DNA from: an uncultured Campylobacter sp. | Lineage (GTDB): Bacteria > Campylobacterota > Campylobacteria > Campylobacterales > Campylobacteraceae | DNA: 19,654 nt | Direction of reading: 5' to 3' | Assembly: GCF_938031315.1 (NCBI RefSeq) | Contig: NZ_CALHHT010000512.1 | Span: 1-19,654 of the forward strand | Shown: piece by piece, positions 7,436-14,652 of the stretch | How positions within the stretch are numbered: position 1 is the stretch's first letter | Layout of the letters: every line of letters starts with the position of its first letter | Notes under the pieces: generated by a model | The model's input: the letters and a program-made list of their open reading frames with translations, nothing else | The model's database searches: none | What the model was told of the DNA's origin: nothing | Made by a program: the position numbers and the translations under genes

Positions 7436-8019
7436 TGGTGATTCCTTACGTTATAGAGCAGACCGGCCGCGGAGAGCGCAGCTACGATATCTACTCGAGG
7501 CTACTAAAAGACCGTATCGTAATGCTTAGCGGCGAGATCGACGACGCGGTGGCAAGCTCGATCGTCGCGCAGCTTCTGTTTTTGGAGGCGGAGGATCCGG
7601 ATAAGGATATCTATCTATACATCAACTCCCCGGGCGGCGTGGTTACGAGCGGATTTAGCATTTATGACACGATGAATTACATCAAACCCGACGTAAGCAC
7701 GATCTGTATCGGTCAAGCGGCGTCGATGGGGGCGTTTTTGCTAAGCTGTGGAGCCAAAGGCAAACGCTACGCGCTTCCAAACTCGCGCATAATGATCCAC
7801 CAGCCCCTCGGCGGCGCGCAGGGCCAAGCTACCGACATCGAGATCCAAGCCAAAGAAATTTTACGAATGAAAGAAATTTTAAATAACATCCTTTCGCAAA
7901 ATTCCGGCAAAGATCTCGCGCAGGTCGAAAAGGACACCGATCGCGACTTTTTCATGAGCGCCGAGGATGCCGTGCAATACGGGCTGATCGATCAAGTACT
8001 TCAAAAGAGCTTTAAATAG
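7435..8019 (+). CDS. clpP: ATP-dependent Clp protease proteolytic subunit
   Basis: This 194-residue serine peptidase forms the double-heptamer barrel that degrades proteins fed by ClpX or ClpA. The catalytic triad is intact: S97 in GQAASMGAF, H122 in MIHQPLGG and D171 in DRDFF. The segment YINSPGGVV and the C-terminal YGLIDQVL are also typical. Residue count matches the family, and the N-terminus MVIPYVIEQTGRGERSYDIYSRLL is the standard one, so no long propeptide is expected. It overlaps tig by one base and directly abuts def, placing it in the middle of the operon. No Clp ATPase gene is in the window. Confidence 0.97.
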   Translation: MVIPYVIEQTGRGERSYDIYSRLLKDRIVMLSGEIDDAVASSIVAQLLFLEAEDPDKDIYLYINSPGGVVTSGFSIYDTMNYIKPDVSTICIGQAASMGAFLLSCGAKGKRYALPNSRIMIHQPLGGAQGQATDIEIQAKEILRMKEILNNILSQNSGKDLAQVEKDTDRDFFMSAEDAVQYGLIDQVLQKSFK

Positions 8020-8538
8020 ATGATTCTGGACGTCCTTACCTATCCGAATAAAAAGCTTTATCAAAGATCGACCGAGGTCGTTAAATTCGATGCGGCGCTA
8101 GGTAAGTTTTTGGACGATATGTATGAGACGATGATCGCAAAAAACGGCATAGGTCTTGCCGCCATCCAGGTAGGAAGGCCTGTGCGCGCTTTGATCATAA
8201 ATTTAGCCAATGAGGAAAAAATCCAAGACAAAAAGGACCTCATCGAGATCATCAATCCGCAAATTTTAAAAAAGGAAGGCGAGGTCGTTTACCAGGAGGG
8301 CTGCCTCTCGGTGCCGGGCTTTTATGAGGACGTCACGCGCGCCGAGTTTATTACGGTGCAATTTCAAGACCGCGCCGGCAATACCCGCCAAATGGACGCT
8401 AGCGAGCTGCTAGCCGTCTGTATCCAGCACGAGATGGACCACCTCGACGGACATCTTTTTATCGAGCGCATCGGATACAACAAACGCAAAAAATTTGATA
8501 AAGAATTCAAAAAAAGCCTAAAAGAAAAATCGAAATGA
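8020..8538 (+). CDS. def: Peptide deformylase
   Basis: This 172-residue metalloenzyme removes the formyl group from the initiator methionine of new proteins. All three motifs are present: GIGLAAIQVG at 43-52, EGCLSVPG at 93-100 with metal ligand C95, and QHEMDHLDG at 136-144 where H137 and H141 bind the metal and E138 is the base. The ATG follows the clpP stop with no gap, and no clear ribosome site precedes it (only AGAG), so it probably depends on ribosomes that have just finished clpP. The lysine-rich tail from ~155 is common in the family. Together with tig it forms a co-translational processing set. Confidence 0.96.
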   Translation: MILDVLTYPNKKLYQRSTEVVKFDAALGKFLDDMYETMIAKNGIGLAAIQVGRPVRALIINLANEEKIQDKKDLIEIINPQILKKEGEVVYQEGCLSVPGFYEDVTRAEFITVQFQDRAGNTRQMDASELLAVCIQHEMDHLDGHLFIERIGYNKRKKFDKEFKKSLKEKSK

Positions 8539-10052
8539 AATCCCTAAAATGCGCTGCCTTCACGGATGCTCTGATCCCCGTAGAGGTCGAGTCGACATTT
8601 GTGCGGGGGCTGCCGGGATTTAATATCGTAGGCCTTGCGGGAGCTACGATAAAAGAGAGCGAAAGCCGCGTTAAAGCCGCGCTTATGAGCTTAAATTTTA
8701 AATTTCCCGCGTCCAAAATCATCATAAATCTCTCCCCCTCCGATACGCCCAAAAACGGCTCGCACTTCGATCTTGCGATCGCGCTTCTAATCGCGCTGCA
8801 AAAAGAGCGCATAGACGGCGATTTCTTTGTCTTCGGCGAGCTCGGTTTAGACGGCAGTTTAAAGAGCACGGCGAGCCTCTTTTCGATCCTGCTTTTTTTA
8901 AGCACGAAGGTGAAGCGCGCTAAAATTTTAGTGCCGCAAAGCATCGCTCTAAAAGCCTGCACGATCCCAAACTACGACGTTTATGCCGTAGATAGCCTAA
9001 GCGACGCGGTCAGATTTTTTTTAGACGAGGAGTTCGCCGCAAGCAGGCTCATGCGAGAAACCCATCCGCTTTTTAAAAACGTCGTGGAGATTGACGGGCA
9101 AGCTTACGTCCCCAACCGCGATTTTTCGCTCGATTTCAAAGACGTCAAAGGACAGAAGCGCGCCAAGCGCGCGAGCCTGATCGCCGCGTGCGGCATGCAC
9201 AATATCCTCTTTGAGGGCAGCCCCGGCTGCGGCAAAAGTATGTGCGCCAAGCGGATAGCCAGAATTCTGCCTCCGCAGAGCCTAGGCGAAGTGCTACTCT
9301 CGTGCGCCTACGAGTCGCTAAATAACAAAGACGTCGATTTTAGCGCACTGCGCCCCTTCCGCTCACCACACCACACCAGCACGCGCAGCTCGATTTTCGG
9401 CGGCGGCAGTAGCGGCGCAAAGATCGGCGAGGTCGCGCTCGCAAACGGCGGCGAGCTGTTTTTCGACGAGCTGCCGCACTTCGGCAAGCAAATTTTAGAA
9501 AGCCTGCGCGAGCCGCTAGAGGATAATAGAATTTTAATTTCGCGCGTAAATTCCAAGGTCGAATACCAAACGAAATTTATCTTTGTCGCGGCGCAAAATC
9601 CCTGCCCGTGCGGAAATCTATTCTCCAAAAACCTCACCTGCACCTGCTCGCTAAACGATATCAGGCGCTACAAAAACACGATCTCCGCGCCGCTGCTCGA
9701 TCGCATCGACATATACGTCGCGATGGACGAAACCGGCGCGGACGATAGAAGCGACGTTTGCAGCGAGGAGATGGCGGATGCGGTGCTGCGGGCGTTTCGC
9801 GCGCAAAAGGCTCGCGGACAGAGCGAGCTAAACGCAAAGCTACGCGACGAGGAAACTGAAAAATTTTGCGTCTGCGAAAGCGCTGCGCGAGAGGTTTTGC
9901 AAACGGCGATCACCCGCTACGATCTTTCGCAACGCGGCGTAAATAAAACGCTAAAGCTCGCGCGCACGATCGCCGATCTAGCAGGCGCCGAGATCATCGC
10001 CAAGGCGCATATTTTGGAGGCTCTTAGCTTTCGCATAAGGAGCGAAATTTGA
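8535..10052 (+). CDS. comM: YifB/ComM-family AAA+ ATPase (Mg-chelatase-like)
   Basis: This 505-residue protein belongs to the ComM/YifB family, whose studied members are helicases acting on recombination intermediates during natural transformation. An S5-fold ChlI-type domain fills ~1-165 (LPGFNIVGLAGATIKESESRVKAAL). The AAA+ core has Walker A GSPGCGKS at 228-235 and Walker B LFFDE at 308-312, followed by LESLREPLEDN. A cysteine-rich insertion NPCPCGN ... CTC (C357, C359, C369, C371) may bind zinc, and SAPLLDRIDIYV plus the C-terminal helical domain completes it. Length is typical. Its ATG overlaps the def stop in an ATGA arrangement. Naturally competent campylobacters keep this gene; a role in DNA uptake here is inferred from the family only. 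Confidence 0.92.
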   Translation: MKSLKCAAFTDALIPVEVESTFVRGLPGFNIVGLAGATIKESESRVKAALMSLNFKFPASKIIINLSPSDTPKNGSHFDLAIALLIALQKERIDGDFFVFGELGLDGSLKSTASLFSILLFLSTKVKRAKILVPQSIALKACTIPNYDVYAVDSLSDAVRFFLDEEFAASRLMRETHPLFKNVVEIDGQAYVPNRDFSLDFKDVKGQKRAKRASLIAACGMHNILFEGSPGCGKSMCAKRIARILPPQSLGEVLLSCAYESLNNKDVDFSALRPFRSPHHTSTRSSIFGGGSSGAKIGEVALANGGELFFDELPHFGKQILESLREPLEDNRILISRVNSKVEYQTKFIFVAAQNPCPCGNLFSKNLTCTCSLNDIRRYKNTISAPLLDRIDIYVAMDETGADDRSDVCSEEMADAVLRAFRAQKARGQSELNAKLRDEETEKFCVCESAAREVLQTAITRYDLSQRGVNKTLKLARTIADLAGAEIIAKAHILEALSFRIRSEI

Positions 10053-11689
10053 AAAAAATTTTCTTTAGCACCGAGGGGCTTGACGCGCGGGCTAGCGCGA
10101 AATTTGGACTGAGTGAGCAAATTTTAATGGAAAATGCCGCCGGCAGGATCGAGCGCGAGATCAGAAAGCGGCTCAAAAAGGGCTCGCACATTTTGGCGCT
10201 TTGCGGCGGCGGAAACAACGGCGCGGACGCGATGGCGGCGCTGCGAAAGCTAAGCGGAGATTTTAACTGCACCGCGCTTTGCGTGCTTCAAAACAGAAGC
10301 GCGGCGGGTAAATTTCAAGCTGATGCGGCGCGGGCTGCGGGCGTTAGATTTATCAACATCGCGAGCGCAAAAGACGATTGCGGGCACGTAGAGGGCGCGT
10401 CTAGCAAGGATGCCTGCGCGCATGAAAGCGTAGGCGGCTCCTATTTAAAGGACGTTGGCTCTTGTGAGGGCGAGCGCGAAAGCCCAAGCGGCACGGACAT
10501 TTCAGGCGGCGGCGATAAATTAAGCGCGAAATTTACGGGTGCTAAATTTGAGATCGCGGAGCACGGCGACGAATGCAGTGATCTAGGCGACGAATGCGGC
10601 GAGCCGAGCATCCTGCACGATGAGATTACAAACGCAGACTGCATAATCGACGGAATTTTCGGAAGCGGCTTAAACAAAGCCTTAAGCTCTGAAATTTGTG
10701 AAATTTTATCTCTCGCAAATAGCGCAAAATCCCTAAAAATCGCAGTCGATATTCCAAGCGGTATCAATAAGAGCGGGCGCATTTTAGGCGGTGCGTTTTG
10801 CGCGGATCTGACGATCGCGATGGGCGCACTCAAGCTCGCGCTGTTTTCGGATACGGCGAAGGATTATGTAGGGCGGATCAAGGTCGCAAATCTTGGAATT
10901 TCGCGCTTAAATTTTGAGGGGCGGAGCGAATATTTTCTGCTTCAAAAAAGCGATCTGAAGCTGCCGCTACGCAGGAAGCAAAACACCAACAAGGGCGACT
11001 TCGGGCACACCTACGTCGTAAGCGGGCAGATGAGCGGAGCGGCGCAGATGGCGGCTCTGGCGGCTCACGCGATCGGCAGCGGGCTCGTTAGCGTCGTTAG
11101 CGATGAGCCATTAAACTTAAGCCCGATTTTGATGCAAAAAAGCTCATTTGATGCCGCGCGGGTCGTAGTCTGCGGTTGTGGTCTCGGGAAGCGGAAGATC
11201 GATCTTGCCGCGCTGCGGGACAAAAGCTGCGTCATCGACGCCGATCTGTGCTACGAGCGCGAAATTTTAAGCCTGCTAAACGCCAATTCAAATTTAATCA
11301 TAACGCCCCATCCGAAGGAGTTTTGCTCGCTTTTAAAGATCGCGGGCATCGCAGATCTTAGCGTGAGCGAGCTGCAAGAGCGGCGCTTCGAGCTTGCGCA
11401 GGCGTGGAGCGATAAATTTAGCGGCGTGCTCGTGCTAAAGGGCGCAAACACGCTCATCGCCCAAGCGGGCATCATCTACGTCTGCGACAAGGGTAGCGCC
11501 GCGCTCGCAAAGGGCGGCAGCGGCGACGTACTCGCAGGGCTCATCGGCGGGCTGCTCGCGCAAGGCTACTCGCCTCTGCAAGCCTCAATCTGCGGCGTCC
11601 TAGCCCACGCGCTCGCCGCGCGAGCCTTCGCCAAAAACTCCTACGCGCTAAATCCGCTCGATCTCATCGAGGAGGTAAAATGGCTGTAA
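10049..11689 (+). CDS. nnr: Bifunctional NAD(P)HX epimerase/dehydratase
   Basis: This 546-residue fused repair enzyme restores damaged, hydrated NAD(P)H. The N-terminal epimerase (YjeF_N) domain has MENAA at 27-31, CGGGNNGADAM at 52-62, CIIDGIFGSGL at 198-208 and DIPSGI at 234-239. The C-terminal ADP-dependent dehydratase, a ribokinase-like fold, begins near 300 with NKGDFGHTYVVSG, then ITPHPKE at 418-424, and the nucleotide/anion site KGGSGDVLAGLIGG at 488-501. Between ~107 and ~189 lies an extra stretch absent from the E. coli form: low complexity, rich in Gly, Ser, Asp and Cys, with GDEC twice. Translation probably starts at TTG 10049 because AAGGAG lies 7 nt upstream; TTG overlaps the comM stop as TTGA. 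Its own stop lies inside purN. Confidence 0.92.
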   Translation: MKKIFFSTEGLDARASAKFGLSEQILMENAAGRIEREIRKRLKKGSHILALCGGGNNGADAMAALRKLSGDFNCTALCVLQNRSAAGKFQADAARAAGVRFINIASAKDDCGHVEGASSKDACAHESVGGSYLKDVGSCEGERESPSGTDISGGGDKLSAKFTGAKFEIAEHGDECSDLGDECGEPSILHDEITNADCIIDGIFGSGLNKALSSEICEILSLANSAKSLKIAVDIPSGINKSGRILGGAFCADLTIAMGALKLALFSDTAKDYVGRIKVANLGISRLNFEGRSEYFLLQKSDLKLPLRRKQNTNKGDFGHTYVVSGQMSGAAQMAALAAHAIGSGLVSVVSDEPLNLSPILMQKSSFDAARVVVCGCGLGKRKIDLAALRDKSCVIDADLCYEREILSLLNANSNLIITPHPKEFCSLLKIAGIADLSVSELQERRFELAQAWSDKFSGVLVLKGANTLIAQAGIIYVCDKGSAALAKGGSGDVLAGLIGGLLAQGYSPLQASICGVLAHALAARAFAKNSYALNPLDLIEEVKWL

Positions 11690-12258
11690 AAAAGCTCGCC
11701 GTGCTTTTTAGCGGCAGCGGCTCAAATTTGGAGGCGATCCTGCAGAAGCTGCACGGCAAAATTTTTGGTGAAACCAAGATCGAAGTCGTGCTAACGCTAA
11801 GCAACAAAGCCGACGCGGGAGGTATCGCAAAGGCCGCAAAATTCGGGCTTAAAAGCGTGATCCTAAATCATAAAGACTTCGCTAGCCGCGAGGAATTTGA
11901 CGCCGCGCTCGTGCGCGAGATCGAAAAAAGCGGCGCGGAGCTTACGGTGCTTGCGGGCTTTATGAGGATTCTCACGCCCGTTTTTACGAGCAGGGTTCGC
12001 GCGATAAATTTGCACCCGTCGCTGCTGCCGCTTTTTAAGGGCGCGCATGCGATAGAGCAGAGCTTTGAGAGCGATATGAAGGTGGGCGGCGTGAGCGTGC
12101 ACTGGGTCAGCGAGGAGCTTGACGGCGGTGCGATCATCGCTCAGCGAGCGTTTGAAAAGAGCGCGGGAATGAGCCTTGAGGCTTACGAAGCCAAAATCCA
12201 CGAAATCGAGCATGAGCTATTGCCGCAGGTGATCGTAGAAATTTTGTGCCAAAGCTAA
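11680..12258 (+). CDS. purN: Phosphoribosylglycinamide formyltransferase
   Basis: This 192-residue enzyme adds the formyl group from 10-formyl-tetrahydrofolate to GAR in purine synthesis. Recognisable parts are the substrate loop FSGSGSNLEAI at 10-20, SNKADAGGIAKA at 41-52, FMRILTP at 94-100, the catalytic segment INLHPSLLPLFKGAHAIEQ with N110 and H112, and HWVSEELDGGAIIAQ with D148. Length is normal for PurN rather than PurU or Fmt. A very strong GAGGAGG site at 11669-11675 lies inside nnr, and the two genes overlap by 10 nt. It is the last gene of the tig operon; the following 100 bases hold palindromes that may end the transcript. Confidence 0.95.
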   Translation: MAVKKLAVLFSGSGSNLEAILQKLHGKIFGETKIEVVLTLSNKADAGGIAKAAKFGLKSVILNHKDFASREEFDAALVREIEKSGAELTVLAGFMRILTPVFTSRVRAINLHPSLLPLFKGAHAIEQSFESDMKVGGVSVHWVSEELDGGAIIAQRAFEKSAGMSLEAYEAKIHEIEHELLPQVIVEILCQS

Positions 12259-12282
12259 ATTTTACGCTAAATTTAAAGAGCG

Positions 12283-12298
12283 AAATTCCGCGGAATTT
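12283..12298. repeat. 16-bp perfect palindrome AAATTCCGCGGAATTT
   Basis: The palindrome is 25 nt past the purN stop and has no loop of its own, which suits a dimer binding site or restriction-type palindrome better than a terminator. It is followed closely by the longer inverted repeat at 12302-12360. Confidence 0.5.
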
Positions 12299-12301
12299 TA
12301 T

Positions 12302-12360
12302 AAATTTTAAAGCTTAGTTCTTTAAATTTAGAGGCGGTTCAAGGCTAAGCTTTAAAATTT
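12302..12360. repeat. Perfect 16-bp inverted repeat with 27-nt loop between purN and the DUF3137 gene
   Basis: AAATTTTAAAGCTTAG at 12302-12317 and CTAAGCTTTAAAATTT at 12345-12360 are exact reverse complements. The loop is 27 nt. As RNA it would form a long AU-rich stem ending in a U-poor tail (GCUAGC), so it is not a standard terminator, though it could act as a bidirectional one or protect the 3' end of the purN message. It overlaps the upstream TTG that might otherwise be taken as the start of the next gene. Confidence 0.75.
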
Positions 12361-12385
12361 GCTAGCTAAATTTAGAAAGAGAAAG

Positions 12386-13426
12386 ATGACCGCAAACGAA
12401 CTGGAAAAACTAAGGCTCGACATCCTGGAGGAGGCGGAGCAGCGCAAAGGCACGGCGTTTTCGATAATAGCACTAGCGGTGCTGGCCTCGGCGCTGTGGC
12501 TATTTTTCAATTTTAGAGATCAAGAAGCAGCAGTAGGTCTCTGCTGGATTATAGTGATATTTAGCTGCGGCAGCATCTCTTTTAGAGTAGTGAATAAAGA
12601 TGCAAATATAGTGCGCGTATTTATCTTTTGCACCTTGCTGTGGATGCTTGCCAAAGGCGTAGAAATGTGCGAGAATGATACCTTGCGCTTCGTCATCGCA
12701 CTCGTAACCATCTGCCTTTCTTTGTTTAATATCGCAGATGCCGCGCTGGAGCGGATCAAATACAACAGATCCAAAAAATTCGTCCGCGCCTTTAAACACC
12801 AATATATTGCGCCCTATATTGCAAGCCTAGGTTATCGCTACGAAATTTCAGGCTCGTTTCGGCCGGCGTATCTGCGCGCTAGCGGCCTATTTGTGGACGG
12901 TATAAGCTATTTTGATTGCGAAGATAAAATTTCCGGCGTTTATGACGGAGTATTTTTCAGTTTTGCGGATGTTTGCGTGACTCATACTGACGAACGACGT
13001 AGCAGCAGGGGGATCTTTTTCTACGCAGAATTTAAAAAGCGCGTAAACTCGGTGGCGGTGATCCTGCCTTCGCTCAGCGCTAGGCCAACGCTTGGCGGAC
13101 TTAAGAAGATCGCGATGGACGATAGCGAGTTTAGCTCCGCATTTAGCGTATATAGCGCCGATGCGGTGTCTGCAATGTATGCCCTCACACCCGCCTTTAT
13201 GCGGCGCTTGCTTCGCTTTAGAAGCGGTGCCGGCGGACCGATCAGTTTAAGCTTTTCTGGTAGAAACGTCTATATTTTCATCCGCACGGGATACGATAGT
13301 TTCGAGCCTAGCGTGGATCGCAGCGTATTTAGCTTTGATCCCGCCGCGTCTATCAAGCACGAGCTTCTATTCTTTCTCTCCATCGTAAAAAGTCTGAAAT
13401 TAAACGAAAATATCTGGCAGGATTAA
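12386..13426 (+). CDS. DUF3137-family membrane protein of unknown function
   Basis: This 346-residue protein has four likely membrane helices in its N-terminal third (~24-42, 49-66, 76-92, 100-117), preceded by a charged helix. A soluble C-terminal region resembles DUF3137: GLFVDGISYFDCEDKISG at ~167-184, FFSFADV, a GIFFYAEFKK segment, and the conserved EFSSAFSVYSADAVSAMYALTPAFMRRLL at ~248-276, then FEPSV. No enzyme motif or metal site is evident, and the family's role is unknown to me. The frame is open from a TTG at 12359, but that codon lies in the inverted repeat; the ATG at 12386 is preceded by purine-rich AGAAAGAGAAAG, so I chose it. The gene stands alone, separated from purN by palindromes. 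Confidence 0.8.
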   Translation: MTANELEKLRLDILEEAEQRKGTAFSIIALAVLASALWLFFNFRDQEAAVGLCWIIVIFSCGSISFRVVNKDANIVRVFIFCTLLWMLAKGVEMCENDTLRFVIALVTICLSLFNIADAALERIKYNRSKKFVRAFKHQYIAPYIASLGYRYEISGSFRPAYLRASGLFVDGISYFDCEDKISGVYDGVFFSFADVCVTHTDERRSSRGIFFYAEFKKRVNSVAVILPSLSARPTLGGLKKIAMDDSEFSSAFSVYSADAVSAMYALTPAFMRRLLRFRSGAGGPISLSFSGRNVYIFIRTGYDSFEPSVDRSVFSFDPAASIKHELLFFLSIVKSLKLNENIWQD

Positions 13427-13628
13427 ATTTTAAATTTGACCTTAAATCCGCAAATATGGAGGCTTTGCGCCGCCGCGAAATTTTGAAATTTAAAAGCACT
13501 CTTCCCGGCTCGGCGTCGCTATGATTTAGAATTTTCGCGACAAGGTCTTATGGACTTTGCCGCAGGGTTTATTACATTTGCGGCGGAGGGCGAAGTTTGA
13601 AATCTATCGCGATGAAATCCCATACGAT
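13427..13628. other. Gene-free stretch after the DUF3137 gene
   Basis: No intact gene is visible. On the plus strand a 16-codon ORF (ATG at 13549, MDFAAGFITFAAEGEV) has a poor ribosome site and no likeness to anything known. The 86-codon minus-strand frame crossing 13519-13779 has an atypical composition and is explained better by the frameshifted remnant listed next. Confidence 0.5.
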
Positions 13629-13843
13629 TTATAAATTTTTGCGGCCCGAATAGAAGAATTGAGCGAAGATGGATACTGATATGGCGATGATTGCACCGTA
13701 CGCTTTCCATAATGGAGATTACCACGCTGCCTATCATCGTGCCGCAAACACTACTTTTACCGTCGCGAGCCCGCACCAAAAAAATTGAGTGCCGATCACG
13801 GCAATGATAGAAGAGATAATTTACTTATATTTTCATCGTTCAT
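13629..13843 (-). pseudogene. Possible frameshifted small membrane protein remnant
   Basis: Reading leftward from ATG at 13843, behind AGGATGG, gives MNDENISK. Hydrophobic helices then continue in other frames: IISSIIAVIGTQFFW and GLATVKVVFAA, next MIGSVVISIME, and last AYGAIIAISVSIFAQFFYSG ending RKNL and TAA at 13629. Three single-base indels would join these into one ~71-residue, helix-rich protein with a charged end, like a holin or small inner-membrane protein. The pieces follow in order with no gaps, which argues against chance, but AT-rich DNA easily yields hydrophobic frames. I do not recognise the family. Sequencing error is an alternative to decay. Confidence 0.35.
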
Positions 13844-13941
13844 TTCGCCATCCTAATGCTTTTAAAAATCGACGATTAAAAAGCTCACACAAAAGCCGGC
13901 CACACATTTAATCTGCCTCCAAGCATTTTTAAGCGACAATA

Positions 13942-13958
13942 CGAAAATCAAATTTTCG
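13942..13958 (+). promoter_or_regulatory. Hairpin CGAAAAT-CAA-ATTTTCG abutting the ribosome site of the ynbA-like gene
   Basis: A perfect 7-bp stem with a 3-nt loop ends on the first G of the GGAG ribosome site (13958-13961). As RNA it could limit access of ribosomes to the start of the cluster's first gene. The stem is AU-rich and only moderately stable. Confidence 0.4.
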
Positions 13959-13966
13959 GAGTCCTC

Positions 13967-14569
13967 ATGACGATTTACGAGTTAAAGCCCAAATTTCAAA
14001 ATTTACTTCGTCCGTTAGTAAGACGTCTTCACGGCGCGGGCGTCAGCGCAAATCAAGTCACGATCACAGCCTGCGTCATTTCCGTTCTGCTGGGCGGACT
14101 TCTGATAAAATTCGCCGAAATTTCGACGCTATTCTTTCTGCTGCCCGTTTGGATGTTTTTGCGTATGGCGCTAAATGCCATCGACGGCATGCTGGCTCGC
14201 GAGTTTAATCAAAAAAGCCCGCTGGGCGGCTACCTAAACGAAGCCACGGACGTCATCTCGGACGCCGCGCTGTATCTGCCGTTTGCCTTCATGGCGCCGT
14301 TTGACTGGGGCGTTATCGTGCTCGTTATCTTTCTATCTTTTATGAGTGAGTTTTTGGGCGTCCTAGGGCAGGTGCACGGTTGCGGCAGGCGATACGACGG
14401 GCCTATGGGCAAGAGCGACCGCGCGTTTATATTCGGGCTTATCGGTACGGTATATGCGCTATCTGGGCGACTACCGGAGTGGTTTAGCGGGGTACTTTAC
14501 GCCGCGATATTTTTACTCGCGCTTACTTGCGCAAACCGCGTGAGGATGGGACTAGAAAGCTGGGAATAA
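13967..14569 (+). CDS. ynbA: CDP-alcohol phosphatidyltransferase family protein (YnbA-like)
   Basis: This 200-residue inner-membrane protein should join a CDP-linked lipid to an alcohol, releasing CMP. It has about six hydrophobic segments and the family block at 70-99: N70-A-I-D73-G74-xx-A77-R78, then G87-xxx-N91-xxx-D95. The canonical motif is DxxDGxxAR...GxxxDxxxD, so the first and third aspartates are asparagine here. From memory the E. coli YnbA protein has a similar NAxDGMLAR and LNE stretch, so this looks like a subfamily trait and not damage. Start MTIYELKPKFQ..LLRP and GKSDRAFIFGL also recall YnbA, and the length (200) agrees. The substrate alcohol is unknown. It is 465 nt upstream of the rest of the cluster. 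A GGAG ribosome site precedes the ATG. Confidence 0.82.
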   Translation: MTIYELKPKFQNLLRPLVRRLHGAGVSANQVTITACVISVLLGGLLIKFAEISTLFFLLPVWMFLRMALNAIDGMLAREFNQKSPLGGYLNEATDVISDAALYLPFAFMAPFDWGVIVLVIFLSFMSEFLGVLGQVHGCGRRYDGPMGKSDRAFIFGLIGTVYALSGRLPEWFSGVLYAAIFLLALTCANRVRMGLESWE

Positions 14570-14640
14570 GGCGCCTCGGACGAGGATAAATTTAATAGCT
14601 ATCTCCAAAATCGACGCAAGGTAAATTCGCCTAAATTTGA

Positions 14641-14646
14641 TATAAT
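14641..14646 (+). promoter_or_regulatory. Consensus -10 box TATAAT in the ynb intergenic region
   Basis: A perfect TATAAT within AAATTTGATATAATTGC, 72 bases past the ynbA-like stop. No ORF starts in the next 380 bases, so it would drive either a short untranslated RNA or a long leader to the acyltransferase gene. No -35 box is evident, as is usual in this group. Confidence 0.45.
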
Positions 14647-14652
14647 TGCAAA

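Noticed and set aside
8507..8962. 151-codon minus-strand ORF opposite comM
   Set aside because: Overlaps the conserved N-terminal domain of comM; no motif or ribosome site supports it.
10441..10833. 130-codon minus-strand ORF opposite nnr
   Set aside because: Antisense to the Nnr epimerase domain and its insert; long only because the region is GC-rich.
12359..12385. TTG start extending the DUF3137 protein by nine residues
   Set aside because: The codon lies in the arm of the 16-bp inverted repeat with no ribosome site; ATG 12386 is better placed.
13519..13779. 86-codon minus-strand ORF as an intact gene
   Set aside because: No good start context, odd composition, and it crosses the frames of a more coherent hydrophobic remnant.
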